Of a stretch of DNA of 64,000 bases, positions 25,801-37,002 are shown piece by piece. Location of the stretch: positions 3,038,001 to 3,102,000 of the forward strand of contig JAVTLE010000014.1 in NCBI GenBank assembly GCA_033439295.1, read 5' to 3'. Source of the DNA: Deuterostichococcus epilithicus (lineage: Eukaryota; Chlorophyta; Trebouxiophyceae; Prasiolales; Stichococcaceae). The translations under genes were made by a program, and so were the position numbers. A model generated the notes under the pieces. It worked only from the letters and a program-made list of their open reading frames with translations. It did no database searches and was not told where the DNA came from. The stretch's first letter is position 1. Every line of letters begins with the position of its first letter.

Positions 25801-27421
25801 GTTGCATCCGCAGTTGGACTTCGATTGTTTGAGTCGGCAATCGGGACACTAGCCTGCGCACTCGAGATTCCTTATCAGCCAGGCGAATGACACGAGCCCA
25901 ACAAAGGAGGTGACAAGCAGTGTTGACAAGTAATCAGCTGATGCTCGGGATTCCGACGCTGTCTCAGGTACCCACGCAGGCAGAGCAGGCAAAGCAGCAT
26001 GAGAACTGGAGGGATGAGGCGGTGCACCGGCTGTGCAGGCCGTCAGCGCCCCACTTGCTCTTGCAGAACTCCGAGGCGTGCTTGAGCACTTTGCACTTCT
26101 TGCACTCCTTCTGCGTCACTGTCGGCTCGTTGTGCTGCTTCACAGCGCAACACAAGCGGTGATTTAGAATGGCGTGCAACAAGGTGGTCAAGCTCGCATG
26201 ATCTGCAGGGTCGGATTGCCAAAAGGTTCATGCGCATACTCGATCAATCTCATGGTGACAGGTATGCGCTGAAACTCGAGCATCGCATGTGGCAAAATAT
26301 CACATGGCTTTGGGCGGCAGCTGGACAGAACGATGGACGGCGGAAGCGGACCTGCTTGAGGCCGGACTTGCGGCACTCCTTGCACTTGTTGCTGAGCTGG
26401 TCGGCGTTGCGCTCCTCCTTGTTGAACTCTGTGGTGTGCTTCTCCTGCTCACACTGCTGGCACTTCTTGACGCGCAGCGCCTCACCCACCTGCAGCGGCG
26501 CCTGCGCACGGCCAGCGTGTGCAGCAGCCGTCACTTTCCGCAACAACATCCCGAATGGCCCCATGCCGGAAGCGCCCGCAGAGCAGCTGCCGTTCAGAAA
26601 CCACAGAACATGCTGGCGTCAGTATCGGTGAACCGGCAGCCTCTCATCCTCCTGCGGCTCACACCAGAGCGGCAGAAGGTCATGCTGAGATGGAGTACGA
26701 GCGGACAGGAGGCGCACCTGGCCCTCGACGTCGATGTGCACGTCGCCGACGCTGGGGTCAGCACCCACCGCCGCGCCCGCGGCCAGCAGCTGGGAGATGG
26801 GGTCAGCGCTCCCGTGCTGCTCCTGCTGCTGCTGCTGCGCCGCCTGCGCCGCTGCCTGCTCCTGCAGCTGCTGCAGCTGCGCAGGGTCGTAGTGCTGCGC
26901 CGGGTCGTAGTGGTGCTGCTGCGCGTCATACTGCTGCTGCTCGTGCTGCTGCTGGTGCTGCATCTCGACGTGCTGCTGCTGGTGCTGCTGCGGGTCATAG
27001 TGCTGCACCTCCACGTGCTGTTGCTCGATGTGCTGGTGGTGGTCCAACTGGACGGGCATGTCCTGGCGGACCACGCACAAGCCAGCGTGTCAGCAGGCTT
27101 AGGTGCACATGAACGAATGACGTGAGCTCTCGGCAACCGGCACGCCTGGAGAGGCCAGAGGACTTGCGACTCCAAGGCTCTTGCGCGAGCCGCTGCGAAA
27201 CGGAGCAGGCCCAGAGTTTTTCAGGGTGTGTGCTTCACCATGCCCAGACGTGCCCTCCACACCTGGGGGCCTAGCGCGTCGGCGTGCTGGTCCAGGCCCT
27301 CGGGCGCCGACATGTCCCCCTCGAGGCGCTGGCGCTTCTTGTTCGGCTGCTCGCTGTCCTGGAGTGCCGGGTGCATGTTCTCGACAGGCGTTGCCATCGC
27401 GCCTGACCCGGTGTAGTCCAT
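22841..27421 (-). CDS. Eight-finger His/Gln-rich protein
   Basis: Function is unknown; probably nuclear and nucleic-acid or protein binding. The ATG at 27421 starts MDYTGSGAMATPVENMHP. A nuclear-localisation-like NKKRQRLE lies in exon 1 (27421-27263). Exon 2 (about 27066-26723) is a His/Gln/Tyr-rich repeat (HHYDPAQHYDPAQ). Eight modules follow, each with C-x2-C, then 22 residues, then C-x2-C: about 26470-26380, 26118-25785 (split), 25735-25645, 25365-25010 (split), 24400-24300, 23975-23890, 23855-23760 and 23450-23355. Core residues are K at +4 after the second Cys, an aromatic or Phe mid-module, and D-G-L before the last pair. Modules 4 and 5 are separated by a Gln/Ala/Pro/Met-rich linker. 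The last exon (about 23063-22841) is Gln-rich and ends PEQNAAAA. Splice phases checked at modules 2, 4 and 8 agree. No nuclease (HNH, GIY-YIG) or other catalytic motif is present. Confidence 0.75.
25134..25185. repeat. 26-bp tandem duplication in an intron
   Basis: The unit CATGTTGCTCGGYGGCAGCG followed by a few more bases occurs twice head-to-tail with one early mismatch. It lies in the intron that splits finger module 4 of the eight-finger gene. Confidence 0.7.
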
Positions 27422-28473
27422 CCTGGCGTCCGCCTGCGCACAGGCGCAGTAAAGGGTTTGGAGCCTTACATGGCGGGTGACGTCTCTGCAGAAGCAGCGG
27501 GAGCCCGCGTGGACGGCAGTGGGCAGGGTCGCCCGGGTAACAATCAGCTGGTGCAGCAAGGGTAACCCAGGGTCCTTACGCCCGGCGAACCCATGCCGAG
27601 ACGCCATTCCGGCTGCGTTGGCCTCAGGTTGCATCCCGACAGTACCGGAGCAGCTCAGCGCAGTGCTGCTGGGTGTGCTGCGACAGGTAGGACGGGCTCC
27701 GACAGTTCGAGTCACAAGGGCGCGTTCAGCACCTTCCATTGGCAACCGAGAGTGGCCCCTCGGCGCTTGCCGGCATCGCAGCCATCAGGCTGAGCGCAAG
27801 ACGCGCACCTGGGACTGAGCCGGGGTGCGCCTGGGTACGGGGGGTAGGTGCAGTCGCTCAGCTGGTTTCCTGGGCCTGTCCAGTCACCACAGAGCCCTGC
27901 ACACGGCAATACGCCGTGCACCAGAGCCTGCGGCTCCACTCGAGCGGCCTGCGCTTGCCGGCCGTGACTTTTCGCGAGCAAGCGGGACACTCGGTGCCGT
28001 GAATCGCAAGCTGAGAGTCTGTGGCAGGAGGGACTGTCTGTTTTTACTGCGCTCGGGGGGTTTGCTCACGTAAGTCGGGGAAATTACAGTAATCAACCTC
28101 GCCTCTTTCTCTCACCCTGGTCAATCGACCAGTTTTCAGCTCTTGCTGCGGTGCGTGCAGGCCAGATCAAGATCGAAATGGAGCACTAGACACAAGTTGC
28201 AACTCTTGACACCATCTGGGCAGCTTTGCAGACGTGTCGCACCATCAGATCTGTGTACAGATTCCCAGAACTCCGGCACGGCATGCTGAGGCCTCCCTGC
28301 TGATCTTGTGCCAGTTCAAAAGAATTTTAAAATCTTGAGTCGCTGCTCTGTGAGCATCCTGCCCATGAGTCGCCGCCTGGCCGTTCCACACCAGCGCCAC
28401 GGCACGCAGTTACATGCCGCGGCGCTAATGCGCCTCGACATCTGATCCTGCTTCCGAGGCCAAATAGTGCGCG
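27422..28473. promoter_or_regulatory. Divergent promoter region (eight-finger gene / FAM91)
   Basis: About 1.05 kb separates the two opposite start codons. Open frames here are shadows with no motifs. It should hold the two promoters and 5' UTRs, perhaps with a 5' UTR exon. Confidence 0.4.
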
Positions 28474-31400
28474 ATGGCTACTGAGGAGTGGATCCGCAAA
28501 GCGATCGCCAATGGGAAGTTGTACGATGATCTGCCGCCGCGTGTACGGTCGCTGCTGCCGCAAACGGAATGGAAAATCAAGTGCGTGAACTCACAGAACT
28601 GCAGTAGCCAGACCAGACAGTGCGAGAATCTTCGTGCGGACAACCACTGATGTGAGGTGCTTGTCTTTGTCAAGGTCCGTCTGCATAAAGCACCAGTGCC
28701 CCTGACCGAGCGCATCTGCACTCTGGCGACAGGGTCAAGGGCTACTGCCACCAGCGCGGCCTGCGCTGGTCGGACAGCCTGGCGCGGACGGCGTGCGGCG
28801 AGCAGGAGTACTACGAGGACCTCGTGCGCTTTTGCCGGTCGGCGTTGCGGGTGCGCTGCCTTTCAGCGTGAAGCACCATCCTCAAAAGGGCTGCCAATGG
28901 CGCTCAAGACAACAAGTCCTCGCAGCAGCCTCGGCCTTACAGCCAGTGACTGCCAGCTCTGCTGGTCGTGCAGCTGGCCAGTGGACAGATTCGTTAATGA
29001 GACTCCCAGCTGACGCCTGTCATCCGGGGTTGCACGCTCCCCCCGCAGCTGTTTCCCTACCACCTGGCGGACTACGTGTGCCAAGTGCTGCGCATCACGC
29101 CCTTCAAGTATTACTGCGATCTGCTGTTCGCCGTCATGCGGGAGGAAAGGTCGTACGACTACATACCCAACTTTACAGTAAGTCGAGCTATCGAGTCTAC
29201 ATTGAAGTGTGCTTCCAAGTGCAAGACGTGTGGTTGGGTCTGACCGCAGCGATGCTGTGTGCTGAATGCCGAAGCATTGGGCTTGTAAGGTGTGAAGTGG
29301 AGAGGTTTTGCGCACTGTAGGCGGCAGACATCGTGCGCGTCGTGGGCATAGGGCGCAACCAGTACATAGACCTCATCAACCAGTGCAAGGTGACGGCACC
29401 GCGACGCACAGCATGCTTTGGCGCCTGCATCTGTGCAGGCAGGCTGGGTCCTGCATCATACGCACAGGACCAGCTGCGTCAAATGTGTCGAGTCAACCCC
29501 CGCCAATCACCGGTCGGATAGTTGCCACAGGCGAAGAAGCTGCTGTGGCGCATCAACAAGGCCATCGCTAAGGACCTGCTGCCGACAGAGCCACAGGACC
29601 CGCGCCTGGAGCCCTGGTGGGTCGCCCACGTGGTCAACCTGGGTGAGGACTGCCCCGCTTGCTGTGCTGTCCGCGCCTCAGCTTTCACGTGCTGCTGTCC
29701 TGGAAGCCTGGTTACCGGCGGCATCAGGCGTGGTTGTGAAGAAAACTGTTATTGGCAGAGACTTGACACATCGAAGCGACACATCGAAGCGACCCCTGCT
29801 GCATGTTTGCAACAAGAATGAGCCCGCTGATGCTCGTGCGCTTGCAGGCGAAGTTGAGTTCCAGCAGCTGACACAGGCGGAGCTGCGCATCTGCCGCAGC
29901 ATTGTGGGGGCAAACGGTCGGCGGGTGTCGGCGCTGGACCCCAAGTGCGTTGCTTCCCACGTCTGCAATTCCACTTTCTGCCTGCCATCGCAAGGGCCCC
30001 CACTTGCTTGGTGGCTCACGTGCAACTACAAGCTCACAATGCCGGAAGGTCTGAGGGTAGGCGCTTGAGCCGCCGCCGCAACAGCAAGCACCCATTGCAG
30101 CATTGCAACCGTAGCTGCTCACCAAGGTGCATGATAGTTCCAAAAACGCACCCTGCAGAGTGCTGGTATCGCTGTACAAGCGCGGCCTGGTTTACGTCGA
30201 TGTCCCCATCCGCCTGTCCGACCATGTGTCCATTCCCCCGCTTGAGGTGCGACGGCTGCCGCATGACACCACCCCTACTTCCGGCCTCGGCTTCTTTCCT
30301 TTTCAGGTCCTTTGCCTCTGCTCCCAGCCAGACACATCGCTGGGCTGACCTGTGATGCTGCCGCCAGTGCCCCGCCGGAACTCGCAGGTGGCCCTGCTGG
30401 TGTGACTGAAGCTGGTGCTGTCGGGCCGAGCCGCTCAGCAGACCGCAGGACTCTGCGTCGGGCGCAGGGCTTCGTGTCCAACAAGGACAGCGGCGTGAGC
30501 GGCGAGGAGGGGGACCCCATCGAGGCGCTGCTGTATGCGACCTTCGTGGCCTCCACCGAGCGCGCTGACGTGGCATCGCTGGCGGACGTGCTGAACGTGG
30601 ACGCATCCAAGCTGCAGGAGGCGGTCTCCATCGCCTGCCGCCTGGGCTTCGGCACGCGCTGTGAGTGGCCATGGCGCACAGCGACGCTCGATGTGCTGCT
30701 GCCCGTCCAGAAGTATGCTGTTTACTGGCACATCGATGCGAACGAACGCTACAGAATGGCTTGAGCGGCGAGCCTGGGGCATGGCCAGTGCCCGGGGCGC
30801 GAGCGGCATGCGGCACAAGCTTTGTCCGGCAGCTCTGTGTCTGCCCTGGCACCGCAGGCTGGCCCGCCGGCTGATTGTTCGCCTGCAGTGCAGTGCGGGG
30901 CTCTTCGCGCTCGAGTCTCTTCCCCTGTGCCACCCCCCTGCAGTGGAGGCAGCGGAGCCGTCGGACCAGGCGGCCAGCACGGCGGCGACCAACCCCTTCG
31001 TGCTGGACCTGGATGAGGAGGACGCCGTCACTTCCGGCCTCGCCGCCGCAAGCGCCCCTTGGTACGTGCTGCTGAGGCTGGGCGCCACAGACTCTCCTGA
31101 AAGCTTGTTGGACAGTGGGCCGTCTTCATGCCGGTGGATGAGCACGTGCGGCTCAATTCGTGCAGTGAGTATGTCAGTGCATGATCGAGACGCCGCCATC
31201 CGGCCTTTGCGAGCTCCAGCACTGACATTCCAAGCTGAAGGTGCAGACTCGGTGTGCAGCCGCGCCTTTGAACACGAACCCCACCAGAATAGAACCGCTC
31301 CCCATTTTGCAGGGACGCCGGCGGCGGCGCCAAGCCGGATACGGCCGCGGGGCGGGAGGCCGGCGGCGGCGCGCTGGCGGTGGTGGTCGATGCCGAGGTT

Positions 31401-34400
31401 ACGTCCTACCTCATGATGGGCGCGCTGTCGCCGGGCCTCAAGCGCCACTCCGTCTCCCTCTTTGAGGGTGGGTTCCGCTCCATGCCTGAGGACAGGCGAC
31501 TGATGCCTCTGCGCACTGAAGCCTTTTCTACGTGGCACCTGCCCTCCCCTCAATCAATTCCTGCATGCCTAGGGCCTGTCCTCACGTCTCAAGGCTGCAC
31601 ACGAAAGCAGAGTTGCTCAGCGCGGCTGCGCTGCGCTGCAGGCGGCCGGGTCACAGGCGCGGACAGCATTGCCGAGATGATACGGGAGCTGCACCTCAGC
31701 GTGGATGCCGGCAAGGGCTTCGAGGGCGAGATGGCCCGCCTGTCCGCCTACTCCAGGTGGGCTGCAGGGTGTCACAGGCGGTTCCGCTGGGCAGACAGGC
31801 CTGGCAGCATGCCACTGGGCAATGCTTGGTTGATGGCTTCGGCTCCGTCGAGGCAATGATGCAGGGCGACACTGCCCTGCCGCCCGCAGCACAAGCGCAA
31901 TCTTGTTTCATCACGCAACCTCACGCTGCCCTCCTTGCAGCGACCTGGCGAGGGCGCCGCAGACAACAGTAACAAGTAAACAAGGTGCATTCCTAACGCT
32001 TTGTGATGGCGCTGGCGCTGGCGTTGGCGCTGACGTCAGCGCCAACCGGTGCGCAGCCGGTGTGACGCCCCGCTCCCCTGCAGCACCAGCGCAGGCTCTC
32101 AATTTCGACCTGCCACTGCCACTCGCAGCGCGCTGGCGAGGACACTGGAGACGGTGGCAGCGGCGGGCGGCGCGGCCCCCCTGGAGCTGCTGCGCAAGGA
32201 GAGCCTGACGGGGCTGGCGCCGGCGGCCGCCGCACGCGTGCTGGCGCACTCCTACCTGGCGGTGGTGCCCATCGCGCCACTGCCCTACCCGCCGCTGCCG
32301 CTGTCGCCACTGCGCCTTGGTGCGCCAAGCCGCCTGTGCAGGGATCACTGCCCAGACCCGCCTGCGTAGCCGGGCTTCACATTGCACGCGGTCCGGCCCG
32401 ATTCACAGGTTGGGCCCCGTCACGGCCAGTGGCACCTGGTGTGCCGTCGGAGGCCGAGCTCCTGCTGCGCTCCGGCGCGCGAGCCACAGCTACGCGCAAA
32501 CGGCTCCGCTCCTGCACGGTGCAGGCCCGGTCAACTATGGCGCGACGGTGGAGGCCGCGACACCGTGGCTGCAGCTGGCGCTGTACGCCGCGCTGCAGCA
32601 GGGGCCGCCCGGCCTGGTGCTGCCAGCCGGCCAGCGCCTCTGGTGCCTGCCACCCATACTCGCAGGTGACCGTCGTCTACCCTCCCTCGAGTGATCGCTG
32701 CATCCGCACAGCTCCGCCTCGGCATTGTCGTCGCTGGCTTGTCAAGCCCCGCCGCAAGCCTCAGCAGCCGACCTGCAGTGCATCACCAGGCCCAGCCCCG
32801 ATCCAGGGTCACACCCAGGGGGCTCACTGCTGATGCGTTGCTGTCCCGGGCGGCAGGCTGCAGCCACGCGCTGGTGTGGCCGTGGGCTCCGGGCGCAGTT
32901 CGCGCGGAGGCGGTGCCGGCGCTGCAGGAGGGCACCTTCCTGCTGGCTTCCCTCAACGAGGCGCTCACCCGCACCGCGCTGCTGGTGCAGCCCCTGTGCC
33001 TGCCCACCGGGGTGCGCTGCCCGCCCCAAACCCTTCAACCGCTTCGAGCGTGTCTCTTCCTGGTGAGGCGTCTCTGGCAGGTTGCGCGGCGCCAAAGCCT
33101 GCAGCCTGCAGCCTGCAGCCCCCGCAGGCCAGGCAGCAGGATCTGCAGTCACTAGGGGGAGCAGGCCAGATGCGGCCGCATGTCAAATGTGGCATAGTAT
33201 CCGGTAGACCGCCAACGGTCTCGATCAGCACGAAACTCTCGACCCAATGCATCATCTTCCACCTGATGCATCTGTTCTGAACCCCGGATCAGCGGCAGTG
33301 CAGGAGTTGAGGACGGTGGACGTGCCGCTGCCGCTGGCGGGGCCGCCCGGCGCCGACGTCACAGGAGTGCGCTCCTGCGACGGGTCGCTGGTGGCGGTGT
33401 CGACGCCGCCGCGGCTGCAGCGGGCGGTCGAGGCGCTGGGGCTGGGCCACGCAGTCGGCTACCTGCGCCTCTTGCAGGCAAGTGGCTCGAGGACTTGTCC
33501 CGGCGCCTCTGGACTGCAGATGCACGAATCGCCAGAGGCCAAGCGTCGATGCTCACGAGTTGGCAGCCCCATCCAGCCCCAGCTGCATCTGCATTGTCTT
33601 GTGTGCCCACACACGAACACGCACAGAACCGCAACAATGCTGCATAATCGAGCAGCATTCCCACATGAGCCGGACCTGGCCCAGCCGCAGGTGACTGCCG
33701 CAGCGGCCACAGAGGCTCGGACACAGCCAGCAGCTGGTGCGCCTGCCACGGCGGACCCCTTCGACGGCTTGTTGGGCGGCCTGGCGACTGCAGGTGCTCA
33801 GTCACAGCAAGCAGTCGATGTCACGGCAAGCGCTGCAGCAGCAGAGGGTCAGCCTGCAGCCGCGTCCGCAGCAGAGGTTGGTGTGCCGCAACCAGCGAAT
33901 GGTGGCGGCGCCTGGGTGCCGCTGCAGCTGGTGTTGGGGCTCCCACTCGCGCCCGAGCCGCTGAACGAGCTGGTCTGCAGGAACGCACTGGTGGGTCCCT
34001 CTTCATTGCTGTGGTCCGTTGCGAGCAACTTCGCCATGTTGCACCTCTCCCACTGCTGATGCCCTGCGAGCACCCTGCATCCTGCCTTCCGCGTGGCCTC
34101 GGCCATTGCCGGCCCCCAGAGGCGCCGATAGCAATCTCGGAGTCACCTTTCCTGAGGTGTCGATGTCACCCAACCGGCAGGCAGTGCGCTTCCTGGAGGC
34201 CGGCGGCCGCGCCGCGCAGCAGGCGGGCCAGGTGGCGCTGCAGGGCCGGCTGTTTGCGCTCATTGCCGAGTACGGCGCCTGCAGCACCTGTCTGCCGACG
34301 GGCGCCGCCGCCACCGCGGGCGCCGTCGGCGCAGCCTACGTGGACCTTCCGCTGCAGAACCTGCTGTTTGACGGGCGCCACCTGTGGCAGGCGGAGCTCA

Positions 34401-34441
34401 CAGAGTACCTGCAGGGCGTCGGCATGTTGTGCTTTGACTGA
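28474..34441 (+). CDS. FAM91: FAM91 family protein (trans-Golgi vesicle tethering)
   Basis: In animals FAM91A1 works with TBC1D23 and the WDR11 complex to capture endosome-derived vesicles at the trans-Golgi; plants have orthologues. Exon 1 (28474-28580) encodes MATEEWIRKAIANGKLYDDL and LPPRVRSLLP, matching the family start. Diagnostic segments follow: YYEDLVRFCRSALR, YHLADYVCQVLRITPFKYY, YDYIPNFTAADIVRVVGIG, RNQYIDLINQCK, DLLPTEP, SLYKRGLVYVDVPI and GFVSNKDSG (N-terminal domain, to about 30.7 kb). The C-terminal domain has VVDAEVTSYLMMGALSPGLK (31.4 kb), WVPLQLVLGLPLAPEPLNEL (33.9 kb) and LPLQNLLFDGRHLW (34.35 kb), with TGA at 34439-34441. An Ala/Gln-rich linker near 33.70-33.90 kb precedes the second half of the C-terminal domain. 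About 15-20 exons. The family call is strong; inner exon edges are approximate. Confidence 0.9.
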
Positions 34442-34753
34442 CCCCGCGGACATGAGTTCGTTACACTCTGAGCCATTCCTCGAGCCGTGCGGCTGTGGCT
34501 CGTGGCCGGATGTGTCAGCGGAGGGCAACCACCATTATGGGAAGTTTTAGCATTCTTCTTGTTGAGGTGCAGCCGTTGCGCACACACTGGTTTGGAAATG
34601 ACCGCTGGAACATCCCCTGCAAAAGCAGACACGTTTCCAAACACTCCAGAAGCTCAACTCGTCCTGCTACTGGTGCACAGGCCATGACAAGGCTGCCCCC
34701 TGAATGCGGTGGATGCTCTACATGGCGCAACCGCCGCATCCTCCCGTGCCATG
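34442..34753. other. Gap between convergent 3' ends
   Basis: A short spacer between FAM91 (plus) and the GT14-like gene (minus). No coding signal is seen. Confidence 0.4.
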
Positions 34754-36206
34754 CTATTCCAAGCCAGAGGGTGGCAACGAGGCGCCTCGTCCTGCAGCAC
34801 CACATGGAGATGCGGTCACCAATGTTGGCATACAACGCTTCTGGGGGAGGTGAAAGTACAGCGTCACTCCTGCCGAGTCTTGGCACGACACCTTGAGTGG
34901 TTGCGGGAACATTGCCAGGTCCTCAGCGTCCCACAGGGTCTTGCGGACCGCTGTTGCCGTGTACGCTGGGAACTTGCGGGCGAACAGCCTGCAAGTGGGG
35001 CCTGGCTGCAGCTGCAGCAGCTCGGGGTCGTATGCGCTCGGCGCCGGCCCAATCCGGCTCGCATTCGTCACTGCTACCTGGCCACCAACGAAGGAGTGCA
35101 GCGCAGACCTGCAGCATGCGCCGGCATTCCAGCTCAGACGGGAAAGCAGTCGACGGATGACACACAATTCACATCTGAGGACCGCTCATCAATGTGATTC
35201 TCAGCATGCGCCGTGTCAGTCTTGCACCTTGTCGCCGCTGTGCCATTGGCGCAGCAGCCGCATTCCAAGCGGCTGGCATACACCCGGGCGGCAGTGCAGG
35301 CGTCAGGCTTGTATGACCTCGGATGTGCGCCACTTGCCAACGAGATTCATGATCCTGCGTCATGTTGGTGATTATGCCGAATGAGAAGCTGGAATCGCAG
35401 CATGCGCACAGGAGTACCAAATGCCGTTACCATGCTCTAAATAACGGGCTGCGGCTTGATGTGGTGTCATCAAGCATGGCGCTGCGCACCGCTGCCCCAC
35501 TCGATGGAGACGACGGTCCAGGAGCAGGTTGTCTGGTCGCCGTACCCCAGCGCCGTCATCATCGTCGCCACGTAGGATTCGTCGGCCACGCAGACGACCG
35601 GCTTGTCGGATGCGGAGTCGCGGCACAGCTCGTCCCTGAAGACGCGGTCCACTTCCACCTGGCCGCCGCGTCATGGAGTCTCCATTTCAGCTCTGTGGCG
35701 GACTACCAGTAGCGCTGGTGGAGGAGACCCTCGGCTGCATCCACCGGCAGGCCAGCGGCAGGCCAGCGGCAGGCACATACAAGACGCCTGGACCTGCTTC
35801 GACCATGCCAGAGCGTGAGGCCTGCGGCTAGGGCGCAGTCGGGTCGACTTCACAGTCTCATACAGGAACAGGAGGCCTGCGCCGGCCGAGCGGCACCTCA
35901 TCGGCTACAAGGGCGGCGTGCGCGCGCGCGAGGGTGGAAAACTGCGAGGACTTGCGCATGGCGTCCAGGGAGATGTTGGCGGCCAGCAGCGGCGCCTGCC
36001 ACTCTGGCTTCATGCCCACCTGCCGCTCGCCCTGCCGCGCAGCACGGTGGCGGCGCTCACAGACATGCTGCATCGTCATGGCACAGCCCATCTCACGGAT
36101 TGAGTCGAGGCGGACTGATTAAGCCGCCGGAGGTGGAGCAAACGAGTAACAAGGCCAGCAACCCCAACACGCACAGCCCCCGCCGTGCTGGCATCTGCTG
36201 CGCCAT
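34754..36206 (-). CDS. GT14-like (DUF266-type) glycosyltransferase, atypical and short
   Basis: A probable type II Golgi glycosyltransferase of the core-2/I-branching-like family. A likely first exon (36206-36097) starts with a signal anchor (GLCVLGLLALLLVCS). The next protein-like exon (about 36030-35885) has MRKSSQFSTLARAHAALVAD, equivalent to the family's WRKGSQW region. Then come VEVDRVFRDELCRDSASDKP and VVCVADESYVATMMTALGYG with a CSW motif (about 35660-35480), GAHPRSY (about 35320), and TCRLFARKF (about 35.0 kb), a hallmark of the family. The stop is at 34754. The N-terminal half of the usual domain, with the sugar-nucleotide binding start and the SES(C/H) region, was not found between exon 1 and the WRKGSQW-like exon. 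The gene is therefore either truncated, highly diverged, or has unrecognised exons. The exon 1 to exon 2 phase was not resolved. Confidence 0.6.
35747..35775. repeat. 11-bp tandem repeat
   Basis: The unit GCAGGCCAGCG is repeated about two and a half times, in an intron of the GT14-like gene. Confidence 0.6.
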
Positions 36207-36647
36207 CAACAACGATCAACCGTCGCTTCAGACAAGATGCTTGGCTTGAGTCGGAAGCGACTCAGCACTACCTTTGACCCCTGACCAGCAGGGTGGACCG
36301 GTCTGTCCAGCGAGGTGTGTTTCGCACAATTTTGTTGACACCTTGTGCTGGCCCTGTTCGGAAGGCTCATATGTCGATCTCCATGCATGATAACGCGGCG
36401 CTTACAGAAGAGGAACAGGTGGCTTAGCGGGCTGAGCAAGCTGCCACCGCTGCGACAGGGCCGGGAACACGCATGAGGGGCCTCAGCAAGAGTTGCTTCC
36501 GCCGGACATGCCGCATCAGCGCCGGTGTCCTTCCGACTCGGCGCAAGCTGCTGTGCCTCAAGCCATCAGGCCGCTGTGCGCTGGCAGCCGTGGGCGGCGG
36601 CTGCTGCCGGTTGCCAGGCTGCTTCTCGGGCAGCCCTGCATCTGTGC

Positions 36648-36726
<79 letters not shown>

Positions 36727-37002
36727 TGGCGCTGCCACATCTAGCCCCGTGCTGCCGGACGAGCCCCTGTACACCATCTTGACGACAGGGCGGCGCGGCG
36801 CTGAGGCCCTGGAGAGTGCGACCGCCGCCGCCAGCACCGCTGCGGCACCTGCATCCGACGCTCAAGCGTCATTCATCTTCAGGGTGACTGCCTCGCAGCC
36901 CGGATGCGTCCGACACAGCCGCAGCAGCATGGAAACATTGCTTACGGGCGAGGCCGAGCCTGACGGGCGAAACGGCAACGCATAGAAGGCAAGCAGCAAG
37001 GC
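36207..37002. other. Intergenic region carrying a long CTG tract
   Basis: It lies between the GT14-like start and the AEC-MORN stop, both on the minus strand. It contains the trinucleotide tract at 36650-36723. A minus-strand frame runs through it as polyGln, but no flanking exon or motif supports a gene. Confidence 0.4.
36650..36723. repeat. (CTG)n microsatellite, about 24 units
   Basis: A perfect CTG run. Unlike the other two long tracts in the window, it is not clearly inside a gene. It could be in the promoter or 5' UTR of the GT14-like gene. Confidence 0.9.

Noticed and set aside
26289-27125. Leu/Val/Arg-rich plus-strand frame resembling a membrane protein
   Set aside because: It is the complement of the His/Gln-rich exon of the eight-finger gene; CAG-type codons read as Leu on the other strand.
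20500-27500. Idea that the fingers are remnants of HNH or homing nucleases
   Set aside because: No HNH, GIY-YIG or LAGLIDADG signature lies before, between or after the modules, and the exons are intact.
36473-36985. Plus-strand frames with polyCys, polyLeu or polyAla
   Set aside because: They arise only from the CTG microsatellite.
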